From: Alphaproteobacteria bacterium
GTDB taxonomy: Bacteria; Pseudomonadota; Alphaproteobacteria; SMXQ01
Direction: 5' to 3'
DNA length: 64,000 bases
NCBI GenBank assembly: GCA_009380075.1
Contig: WHSO01000002.1
Coordinates: 45,803 to 109,802, forward strand
Part shown: piece by piece, positions 16,049 to 23,434 of the stretch
Layout: every line of letters starts with the position of its first letter
Position numbering within the stretch: the first letter of the stretch is position 1
Made by a program: the position numbers and the translations under genes
Notes under the pieces: model-generated
What the model saw: only the letters and a program-made list of their open reading frames with translations
Told to the model about the DNA's origin: nothing
Database searches by the model: none

Positions 16049-16398
16049 CGCTTCATTGGCAGCTCAATATGATCACAGGTCCTTCGTCCCGGGGCGAAAC
16101 TTCCAGCCTGCGCCTCCACCTGCCGCTCCCGGTGGTCGCCCGTCAGGGTAAAGAGGAGGTGAACCGGGGCCACGCCACGCCCGGCGCCGGCGCCCGGCAC
16201 CCAGCGGAATCAGGGGCTTGGTGTGCTCCCGGCGGTTTCCTCGTCGGGCCGGCGGCGGGGCCGGGCCGGTGGGCTGCCCGGCGCGGCGGGAAAGTTATCT
16301 CCATCCCTTAACCCCTCGATAAGAAAGGCTTCGATAGTGTGGTGGTTCGTCAGTCAGCCGGTTGCCCGCAGAGAAACCCAACGGCGAAAGGAAGAGCC

Positions 16399-16998
16399 AT
16401 GTTTGGTCGCAGCGATCCGAAAACCAAGGAACCCATGAAACTGTCAAACCTGAGATCCCCGGTCGAGCCGCCGCCGGAGAGCTGTGCGAAAATGGACAAC
16501 GATCTGGATCTTTCAGACATTTCACGTCCCGCCGACGTTCAGCTCCGCCGGCTGACGTCACTGTCCGACGACCGGCACGAACGCCCGGCGCCGCCTCCGC
16601 AGGGCAAGCACGAAGGGCACGTCCTGGTCGGCGAAGGGATCAAGATCGTCGGCGAAATCCGCGATTGCCGGAAGATCGAGATTTACGGTGTCGTCGAAGG
16701 CGATCTCGAGGCCGAGGAGCTGATCGTTCACGGGAACGGCCTGCTCAAGGGAAACGTGAAGACCGATCGGGCCCAGATTCATGGCTCCATCGACGGCGAC
16801 ATCACGGTCACGCATCTGCTCGACGTGAAGTCGAAGGGCTCGGTCGCCGGCAGGACCCAGTACGGCGAACTCTCGGTCGAGACGGGCGGACGCATCGTCG
16901 GTACGCTCGATGACCGCTCCGCCCGGAACGACGACCGGGCAGGATCGAATCCGGTCGATGCCGGTGACCGGCCCTTCAAGGCAAGCGCAACGGCCTGA
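16399..16998 (+). CDS. Bactofilin family protein (copy 2)
   Basis: The start MFGRSDPKTKEP follows GGAAGAGCC. The product is 199 residues and is clearly the paralogue of the protein at 15259: the rungs GEGIKIVGEIRDCRKIEIYG, VEGDLEAEELIVHGNGLLKG, SIDGDITVTHLLDVKSKG and YGELSVETGGRIVG match one for one. The N- and C-terminal tails differ, as usual for co-polymerising bactofilin pairs. Each copy has its own terminator, so they are separate units. Confidence 0.9.
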   Translation: MFGRSDPKTKEPMKLSNLRSPVEPPPESCAKMDNDLDLSDISRPADVQLRRLTSLSDDRHERPAPPPQGKHEGHVLVGEGIKIVGEIRDCRKIEIYGVVEGDLEAEELIVHGNGLLKGNVKTDRAQIHGSIDGDITVTHLLDVKSKGSVAGRTQYGELSVETGGRIVGTLDDRSARNDDRAGSNPVDAGDRPFKASATA

Positions 16999-17045
16999 CG
17001 GTCAAACGCCGCTCCATCGCCTTCTCAACAACGATCGCCGACGGC

Positions 17046-17075
17046 AAGCGCCCCCAATCGCGGGGCGCTTTTTTT
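17046..17075 (+). terminator. Intrinsic terminator after bactofilin 2
   Basis: GCGCCCC (17048-17054) pairs with GGGGCGC (17062-17068) around a 7-base loop, followed by seven T (17069-17075). It lies 48 bases after the stop and faces the convergent methyltransferase gene. Confidence 0.85.
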
Positions 17076-17121
17076 GTGGCGGGCGTCGCCGCGACTTGCG
17101 GCCGCCCCTGGCCGCGCCCGG

Positions 17122-17742
17122 CTACGGTCCGGCGCGGCGGGTGAAGCGCCAGAGAAACAGCCGGGCCGCGCCGTCGGAGACGCCGCCCACGCGCCGGGCA
17201 TCGAGGCCAAGGCGCCGGCAGGGCAGCGGCGAAACCGGAAGGTAGGTGTACTGCAGCAGAAGGCCGTCCTGCCCCATCATGGCGAAGACCGAATCGACGA
17301 AGGCGCGTTTCACCGCCATCGGGAACTGGACGATCGGGATGCCGGATACGATCGCGGCGATGCTGCCGCCGTCGCGCGCCTCGGGCAGCAGGCGGGGCAG
17401 GTCGACCGCGTTGCCGCACAGCACCGTGGCACGCGGAAAGCGGTTCTTCAGCCACTGGCAGAGCTCTTCGTCGAGCTCGACCAGGATCAGCCGTTCCTCC
17501 GGCACCAGGCGCAGGAGCGCCCGGGTGATGGCGCCGGTTCCGGCGCCGACCTCGAGGATGAACCGCTCGCCGGGATCGGGGAGCTGACCGGCGACGAGCT
17601 CGGCCAGGGCGGGCGAACTCGGAAACATGGCGGCGACGCGCAGCGGGTGTGCGAGCCATCGTCGCAGGAACAGGCGCCGCTCCCGCAGGATCGAGGAAAC
17701 AGCCTGTCGAAACTGGGGGAGCTCCTGTTCGTTTTCCAGCAT
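17122..17742 (-). CDS. PmtA-like phospholipid N-methyltransferase
   Basis: This 206-residue protein has the features of the soluble PmtA group. An N-terminal FLRRWLAHPLRVAAMFPSS amphipathic segment (about 24-42) is likely to bind membrane. SAM motif I is EVGAGTGAITRALL (about 64-77), the acidic end of strand 2 is in LILVELDEELCQWL, and VSGIPIVQFPM and a QYTY motif follow. Family members methylate phosphatidylethanolamine towards phosphatidylcholine. A related rRNA-adenine-methylase-like activity is less likely. It converges on the bactofilin terminator. Confidence 0.75.
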   Translation of the reverse strand: MLENEQELPQFRQAVSSILRERRLFLRRWLAHPLRVAAMFPSSPALAELVAGQLPDPGERFILEVGAGTGAITRALLRLVPEERLILVELDEELCQWLKNRFPRATVLCGNAVDLPRLLPEARDGGSIAAIVSGIPIVQFPMAVKRAFVDSVFAMMGQDGLLLQYTYLPVSPLPCRRLGLDARRVGGVSDGAARLFLWRFTRRAGP

Positions 17743-17901
17743 GTGCCTATCGGTCCTTTCTTCTTCCGGGCCGCCGTCCAGGGCGTCATCGCGTTCCCGT
17801 GCCGCACCTATCCGGACAGACGGATGTATTGCAAGATTATTTCAGATTTGATGCCGGGTGCGCCATACTGTTGCACTTGCGCATCGCAGAAAACCGGATG
17901 C

Positions 17902-18135
17902 CTACCGGCTAACGCATTCGCGCTGGCGCCGGGTCCCCTGTTCGGAACTGCCGCCCGTTACTTTTTTCACTTGCCCGTTGGGACAAGTGCCGTCGTCCAC
18001 GTAGACCACACGGCCGGCGGACAGCGTGCCTTCCTTCGGCTCGCTCTTCAGAAATTCACGCGGGGATCCGGCCGTGCCGCAGGCCGAGACAAGCAATCCG
18101 ATGGCACCGGAGAGCAGAACGAGGCGCGCGCGCAT
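17902..18135 (-). CDS. Small lipoprotein (DUF6719-like)
   Basis: This 77-residue protein has a lipoprotein signal: a short basic start, a hydrophobic core and the lipobox LVSAC with Cys19. The mature part contains GTLSAGRVVYVDDGTCPNGQ and VKKVTGGS, a pattern I associate with small exported proteins of the DUF6719 kind. It should be anchored in a membrane facing the periplasm. The function is unknown. Confidence 0.65.
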   Translation of the reverse strand: MRARLVLLSGAIGLLVSACGTAGSPREFLKSEPKEGTLSAGRVVYVDDGTCPNGQVKKVTGGSSEQGTRRQRECVSR

Positions 18136-18351
18136 AGGGGACTCCCGTCAAGGGCGAAAGGCCTAAAGATCAGTGCTTTGCGAGAGGCATCCTATGCCGG
18201 CGGGGGGCTTTGTCGATGGGAATTTGAAGGATCGGTCGATGGCCCGGCGAACCGCATCGGGCCGTCCGGCCTGCGGTTCCGCGATTGACCATTCCCGTTA
18301 TGATTGTATATACTGCAATCGCACTTGTGACCAGCCGGCCGGGGGGAACCG

Positions 18352-19275
18352 ATGCAGAGGCGTTGCACATTCGCGCGCACCAGCAAAATCGGTGTCCGCC
18401 GCCCAAGACTGATGGCCCGGGTGCTCCTCATCTTTTCCATTATCGGCCTGCTCATGCCCGATCCCCTTTTCGCCGCTGACGAAGGTGCCTTCACCGAGGA
18501 GGTGGCGGGCAAGATTGCCGCGGCCCTGCCCGGGGCGCAGGTTACGGTCACGGGCGCGCTGGCCGTGAGCATCATCTATCCCGACCGTCCGGAGGGGGAA
18601 GTTCATGTCATCAGGCTGAATCGAATCTGGGACTTCTGCTCCCGGAACGCCCGGGAATGCCCGCGCGTGGTGTCGGAGTTTGTGGAAAACAACGTGGCGT
18701 CCTCGCCCGAGGAACTGCTGTCGGCGCAACGGGAGCGGCTCATGGCGGTCGTCCGGCCGACGCGTTATGCGCAGCACGTGCGCGAGGGCTATGCCCAGGC
18801 CGGGCTCGATGCTGCCGCCGAATTCATCGCCGGCGATCTCTGGCTTCTCTGCGTCCAGGACGCCGAAGCGGGCACGCGCATGATCCATAGCAAGGACCTT
18901 GCCGCGCTGGGCCTGTCCCGGGAGGAGGCCATCGCTCTGGCAAAAAAGAACCTTGCCCGCCACCTGCCGCCGATGCGCGCGAGCGCCGAGATCACGCCCA
19001 ACGGCGCTTTCGGTTCCGTCGACGGCGACGGGTATTACGGGGCCAGCCGGCTCCTGCTGCACGACCAATGGCCGGAGCTGGCTAGGGGCTTCAAGGGTAG
19101 GCTGGTGGTGGCCGTTCCCGACCAGGACCGCATCTTCTTCGCCGACAGCGGCAACCCGGTGGCGATGCGGACCCTGGAGAAGGCCGCGCAGGAGGCGGCC
19201 CGGACATCCGAAAGGCCGATCTCGTCGGTGCGCCTCGTCTGGACCCCGGACGGCTGGCGGGAGTGGCAACGTTGA
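18352..19275 (+). CDS. Exported DUF1444-like protein
   Basis: The start at 18352 follows a purine-rich GGGGGGAA; a second possible start is 18412. A hydrophobic signal segment (ARVLLIFSIIGLLMPDPLFA) lies at about residues 22-41. The body has the DUF1444/YtpQ-like order: an F-T-E-x-V helix, a strand with V-H-x-IRLNRIW, a C...C helix, VVRPTRYAQHVRE, then GDLWLLCVQDAE and LARHLPP. The exported form is unusual, as the Bacillus YtpQ relatives are cytoplasmic. No enzymatic motif is visible. Confidence 0.65.
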   Translation: MQRRCTFARTSKIGVRRPRLMARVLLIFSIIGLLMPDPLFAADEGAFTEEVAGKIAAALPGAQVTVTGALAVSIIYPDRPEGEVHVIRLNRIWDFCSRNARECPRVVSEFVENNVASSPEELLSAQRERLMAVVRPTRYAQHVREGYAQAGLDAAAEFIAGDLWLLCVQDAEAGTRMIHSKDLAALGLSREEAIALAKKNLARHLPPMRASAEITPNGAFGSVDGDGYYGASRLLLHDQWPELARGFKGRLVVAVPDQDRIFFADSGNPVAMRTLEKAAQEAARTSERPISSVRLVWTPDGWREWQR

Positions 19276-19279
19276 TGGG

Positions 19280-19450
19280 CTAAATCACATCGTAGCGTGC
19301 GAGGAGGCACAGGACCGCAGCCTCCGTTGCGAGGCTGCCCCAGAGCCACAACGGCCACGCGTCTTCAAGAAAATAAAAGCGTTCCCCACGTTGCCTTCGT
19401 GCTTCGACGACGTGCGTTTTCCCGAGCGCGGCATGCTCGTCCTTGAGCAT
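19280..19450 (-). CDS. Possible small hypothetical protein
   Basis: A 56-residue frame starts MLKDEHAALGKTHVVEARRQ and ends in a hydrophobic segment (AWPLWLWGSLATEAAVLCLLA) that could cross the membrane once. It lies directly after the truncated aquaporin, in another frame. It is not aquaporin-like. It may be a real small membrane protein or chance. Confidence 0.25.
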   Translation of the reverse strand: MLKDEHAALGKTHVVEARRQRGERFYFLEDAWPLWLWGSLATEAAVLCLLARYDVI

Positions 19451-19473
19451 CTTCAACCGCTCCCATGCGGCAA

Positions 19474-19860
19474 TCACGCGATCGCTATATTGCCACTCGC
19501 CATGTCGGCGGCGAGGTCGAATCCCGCCTTGCCGCTGGCAATAAGATAAAGCACGCCGGCTGCAGCGACGGCGCCGACGACCTGGGCGATCCAGTAGGGA
19601 ACGATCTGCCCGGCGGGGAAACGCCCGCCGACCCAAAGCCCGACCGTGACCGCCGAATTGAAATGACCACCCGAGATATGACCGACGGCATAGGCCATCG
19701 TCACCACGGTCAGCCCGAAGGCCAGGGAGACACCGACGAATCCGATGCCGAGTTGCGGCACCGCCGCGGCAAGAACGGCGCTGCCGCAGCCGCCGAACAC
19801 AAGCCAGAACGTCCCGAGGGCCTCAGCCCCCAGCTTTCTCCAGAGAGACATGTTTCCCAC
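19474..19860 (-). pseudogene. Truncated aquaporin (AqpZ-like N-terminal half)
   Basis: The 128 residues match the first half of AqpZ-type channels: [22 protein letters not shown] (helix 1), helix 2, and the half-helix [22 protein letters not shown], then helix 3. The frame stops after [10 protein letters not shown], so helices 4-6 and the second NPA are absent; a functional aquaporin has about 230 residues. The first NPA is NSA here. No second-half aquaporin sequence is found downstream in any frame. A half-aquaporin is not expected to form a pore. Confidence 0.8.
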
Positions 19861-19909
19861 TTTTTCTATCTGCGGATCTTGGCGAATCGCTTCGGGACCG
19901 TCGCCGGCC

Positions 19910-20098
19910 TCAGCGGGACGCGCCCCGTGGGCCCATCAGCAGCCACAGGATCGCGCCGAGCAGCGGCAGGATGAGGATGATCACGATCCACAGCACCTTG
20001 CTGCCGGTCTCCGCCGGGCTCTGGACCGTTTTGACGATGGCATAGATGTCGACGATCAGGACGATCAGGCCGAACAGACCGGTGACTTCGAAACCCAT
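19910..20098 (-). CDS. Small membrane protein with PLDc_N-type domain
   Basis: The start at 20098 follows GAGGGGG. The product is 62 residues with two membrane helices (about 3-22 and 34-54). The hallmark of the phospholipase-D N-terminal membrane domain is present: a polar K-T-V-QSPA linker, [19 protein letters not shown] and a terminal GPRG. The function is unknown; it stands alone without a PLD catalytic gene. Confidence 0.75.
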   Translation of the reverse strand: MGFEVTGLFGLIVLIVDIYAIVKTVQSPAETGSKVLWIVIILILPLLGAILWLLMGPRGASR

Positions 20099-20343
20099 GG
20101 CGACCCCCTCTAGTGTTCCTTCTTCGGACCAACCGCGTTGTACCGGCGGTTCCGTCGCCATGGTAGTTCAAAGAGCCGGCCACTGCCAACCATGCCGCAG
20201 GGCAGGCGGGCCGATTGCCCCTGGCCCCGGTTTTTCCTCCGTCGGCCCGGCCGGGCCAGGGACCACATTTTGGCCAAAGAAATTTCCAAGGATATGGCCG
20301 CCGCCGCCGTCTTATGTCCAGGACCATAGAACCGAGGGTCTTC

Positions 20344-20889
20344 ATGACCGCGTCCGATGATGAACAGGCCCTGATCCGACGCGCGCAGGCGGGGGACCGC
20401 ACTGCCTTCGAGGCGCTGTTGAACCAGTACTACGACGTTATCTACAGGATCGCCTACAAATGGAGCGGCGCCCGGGCGGACGCCGAGGACATCACCCAGA
20501 ACGTCTGCATCAAGCTGGCCCGGTCCATCGGCCTGTTCGGATTCAGGTCGGCCTTCCTGAGCTGGCTCTATCCGCTCGTGATCAACACTGCAAAGGACTG
20601 GGCCCGGCAACAGAAGGTGCACGTCACAGTATCGGACGGGGAGATGGACTCCGGTCCGGCCGTCGCGCCCGAGGCCGAGGACCGCATCTACGCCCGCCAG
20701 GTGCTGGACTATCTGGGACGCCTTCCCGTGCGGGAAAGGGAGGCGCTCTATCTCGTCTTCGGGGAAGGGTTCACCCACAAGGAGGTGGCGGTGAAGATGG
20801 CCTGCAAGGAAAGCACGGTCTCCTGGTACATCCACGAAGCGCGAAGGAAATTGCTCGCCTTCCGGAGCATGGGGTGCGGCTATGGATGA
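20344..20889 (+). CDS. ECF-type RNA polymerase sigma factor
   Basis: The start at 20344 follows GAGGG by 5 bases; a frame from 20314 or 20215 lacks a ribosome site. The product is 181 residues. Region 2 covers about residues 10-75 (AGDRTAFEALLNQYYDVIY and DAEDITQNVCIKL), and region 4 about 120-175 (LGRLPVREREALYLVFGEGFTHKEVAVKMACKESTVSWYIHEARRKLL). It should direct RNA polymerase to a stress-type regulon. The last 8 bases overlap the start of the von Willebrand gene, so the two are coupled. Confidence 0.88.
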   Translation: MTASDDEQALIRRAQAGDRTAFEALLNQYYDVIYRIAYKWSGARADAEDITQNVCIKLARSIGLFGFRSAFLSWLYPLVINTAKDWARQQKVHVTVSDGEMDSGPAVAPEAEDRIYARQVLDYLGRLPVREREALYLVFGEGFTHKEVAVKMACKESTVSWYIHEARRKLLAFRSMGCGYG

Positions 20890-23011
20890 ACGCAAGCTGA
20901 AGGATATTCTCAACCTCGAGTCCATCCCCGCGGCGGACGACAACACCCGCAAGCATGCGGTGAACCTGGGGCTCGCGGCGTTCGACGCGGTCCAGAGGGA
21001 AAAATCGCAGCGTCGCCAAGGAACCGGAATCTTCGGTCGTCTTACCGGTCGAGTGTTCAATCGACCCGGGAGACGACCCATGGCCAATCGATATCTGTTC
21101 GGCGGCACGGCAACGGCGGTGGCGCTGGTGCTGGCGGTGATGACCTACACGATCTGGGAGCCGGTGCTCGTCGAGCGCCCGGCGGACCCCGCGGCGACGG
21201 CGGGTAAGGCGGCGCCCGCCACGTCCCGTCGGGAAAACGACGCAAGCGCGCCCCGCACGCTGGAAAAGGTGTTGCCCGGTGGGGCGGAAACTCGATCGCC
21301 CGCCGGTTCGACGGCGCCGAGCGCCACGACGCCGCCTGCAGCAAGTGATCCTGCTGCGCCCAACGCGGGTGGCGGCAAGAGCGCCGATTCCCTCGCTCCC
21401 AACCGTGCCGAGCCGAAGAGCGAACGCCTGTCCCGTCCGGCGCCGGCGCAGGAGTCCTTCGCTTTCGGTCCGGCGACGACCATCGCGCCCGTACCGCTGC
21501 CGCAGGGCGGAATCGTCGCACCGGGAGACCGAGTGGGAAGCCAGTACCGTGACGTCGGCCGCGACCGGTTCCAGACCGTCGAGGAAAACGCCGTCAAGCG
21601 GGTCATAGACGCGCCGGTATCGACCTTTTCCATCGACGTCGATACCGCCTCCTATTCTTTCGTCCGCCGGATGCTGAACCAGGGCCGGTTGCCGCAGAAG
21701 GACGCGGTGCGGGTCGAGGAGTTGATCAATTACTTCAATTACGACTATCCGGTGCCCGCCAGCCGCGAGCGCCCGTTCGAGCCGTCGGTCACGGTGATCG
21801 ACAGCCCGTGGAAGAAGGGCAACAAGCTCGTGCATATCGGCATCCGCGGCCACGACATCGACGCTACGGAAAAGCCGCGCAGCAACCTCGTGTTCCTGCT
21901 CGACGTTTCGGGCTCCATGAATGCGCCCGACAAGCTGCCGCTGATGGTGAATTCGATGAAGCTGTTGCTCGGCAGCCTGCAGCCCGAGGACACGGTGGCC
22001 ATCGTTACCTACGCCGGCGCCAGCGGCACCGTGCTGGAGCCGACGAAGGTCGCCGAGAAGCACACGATCCTGGCGGCGCTGGACCGCCTGCGCGCGGGCG
22101 GTTCGACGGCCGGCGCGGCGGGCATACGTCAGGCCTATGCGCTGGCCGAAGGTACGTTCGACAAGGCGGCGGTCAACCGCGTGATTCTCGCCACCGACGG
22201 CGATTTCAACGTCGGTATCACCAATCGCGAGGAGCTCAAGGGCTTCGTCGAACGCAAGCGCAAGTCGGGAATCCTCCTCTCGGTGCTGGGGTTCGGCCAG
22301 GGCAACCTCAACGATCATCTGATGCAGACGCTGGCGCAGAACGGCAACGGCGTCGCGGCCCATATCGACACCCTGAACGAAGCCCGCAAGGTGCTGGTGG
22401 AAGAAGCGTCATCGACGCTGTTCCCCATCGCCAAGGACGTGAAGATCCAGGTCGAGTTCAACCCGGCCACGGTGTCCGAGTATCGCCTGGTCGGTTACGA
22501 GACCCGCGTCCTCAAGCGCGAAGACTTCACCAATGACAAGGTGGATGCCGGTGACGTGGGCGCCGGCCATACGGTGACGGCGATCTACGACATCACGCCC
22601 GTCAAGGGCGGCCATCCGGTGGTCGGGGACAGCCGGTACCAGGCGGCGGCGCCGGCTGCGAAGGATTCCGGGACGCGGTTCGAAAACGAATACGGGTTCC
22701 TGAGGATCCGCTACAAACTGCCGGACGCAGATTCGTCCAGTCTGATCACGGCGCCGATCGCCGTCCCGGATTCCGACAAGGCCAAGGACGCGGGCGCCAA
22801 CGCACGACGCCTGCGCGAGGCGCGCTGGGCGACCGCGGTGGCGGGGTTCGGGCAGCTCCTCAAGGGCGGAAAATACACCGGCGACACGTCCTTCGACGAC
22901 ATCGTCGCCCTGGCGAGCGCGGCGAAGGGCGGTGACCCGTTCGGCTACCGGGCCGAGTTCATCAACCTCGTGCGGCTCGCGCGTTCGGCCTCCACCCTGC
23001 CGCGGGAATAG
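20882..23011 (+). CDS. von Willebrand factor A, YfbK-like membrane protein
   Basis: This 709-residue protein has a short cytoplasmic N-terminus (about 1-70), one membrane helix (about 74-90) and a long Pro/Ala/Ser linker. A conserved segment, STFSIDVDTASYSFVRRMLNQG, leads into the vWA domain (about 330-510), which has the metal site DVSGSM at about 340 and T-D-G-D-F-N-V-G. The C-terminal DUF3520-type part runs to the end (GFGQLLKGG...). It is the same architecture as E. coli YfbK. Its overlap with the sigma gene suggests that its N-terminus may act as an anti-sigma element, sensing envelope state; that is inference. Confidence 0.85.
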   Translation: MDERKLKDILNLESIPAADDNTRKHAVNLGLAAFDAVQREKSQRRQGTGIFGRLTGRVFNRPGRRPMANRYLFGGTATAVALVLAVMTYTIWEPVLVERPADPAATAGKAAPATSRRENDASAPRTLEKVLPGGAETRSPAGSTAPSATTPPAASDPAAPNAGGGKSADSLAPNRAEPKSERLSRPAPAQESFAFGPATTIAPVPLPQGGIVAPGDRVGSQYRDVGRDRFQTVEENAVKRVIDAPVSTFSIDVDTASYSFVRRMLNQGRLPQKDAVRVEELINYFNYDYPVPASRERPFEPSVTVIDSPWKKGNKLVHIGIRGHDIDATEKPRSNLVFLLDVSGSMNAPDKLPLMVNSMKLLLGSLQPEDTVAIVTYAGASGTVLEPTKVAEKHTILAALDRLRAGGSTAGAAGIRQAYALAEGTFDKAAVNRVILATDGDFNVGITNREELKGFVERKRKSGILLSVLGFGQGNLNDHLMQTLAQNGNGVAAHIDTLNEARKVLVEEASSTLFPIAKDVKIQVEFNPATVSEYRLVGYETRVLKREDFTNDKVDAGDVGAGHTVTAIYDITPVKGGHPVVGDSRYQAAAPAAKDSGTRFENEYGFLRIRYKLPDADSSSLITAPIAVPDSDKAKDAGANARRLREARWATAVAGFGQLLKGGKYTGDTSFDDIVALASAAKGGDPFGYRAEFINLVRLARSASTLPRE

Positions 23012-23434
23012 CGGCCGTCCTTCCGGGTTCGAGCCGGTCCCTCCGGCATCGAGGCCGACCCCCCGCCCGGCGGCGGCGGGGGGTCGGCGCCCGGACGTCA
23101 TCTGTTCAGTGGAAAAGGACGGAGTCCCGTCGATTCCGACATTTATCCGGCATTTCAGGGGTTTCCCCGCCTATACCCACGTTCCCGGCGCCCCACGCTC
23201 GGCGATTTCTTAATATTTTTATTACCTTTTTGTCCCAAGGTCTAAGGACCAAAAAATCTGCACGATGTTTGGGCCGTTAACCAAACCGGCATGAGTCCGC
23301 GTTCCGAGTCATTCGTGAATTTAGGCCCCCGGATCCGTGCCAGGACGCACCGGTGGGGCTCATGGCAAGGCGTAAGTGATCGAGTTATGCGACCCCACGG
23401 CATGGCCTGCGGAATGAGCCCGCATCGAGAATGA
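23012..23434. other. Intergenic region before the histidine kinase
   Basis: This 423-base gap starts with a strong hairpin (about 23055-23088, CCGACCCCC against GGGGGTCGG) without a T-tract, a possible transcription end for the vWA gene. It becomes AT-rich at 23205-23260 (TTAATATTTTTATTACC), which probably holds the kinase promoter. A GTTAACCAAA motif at about 23276-23285 resembles those upstream of the first bactofilin. No gene is supported. Confidence 0.4.
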
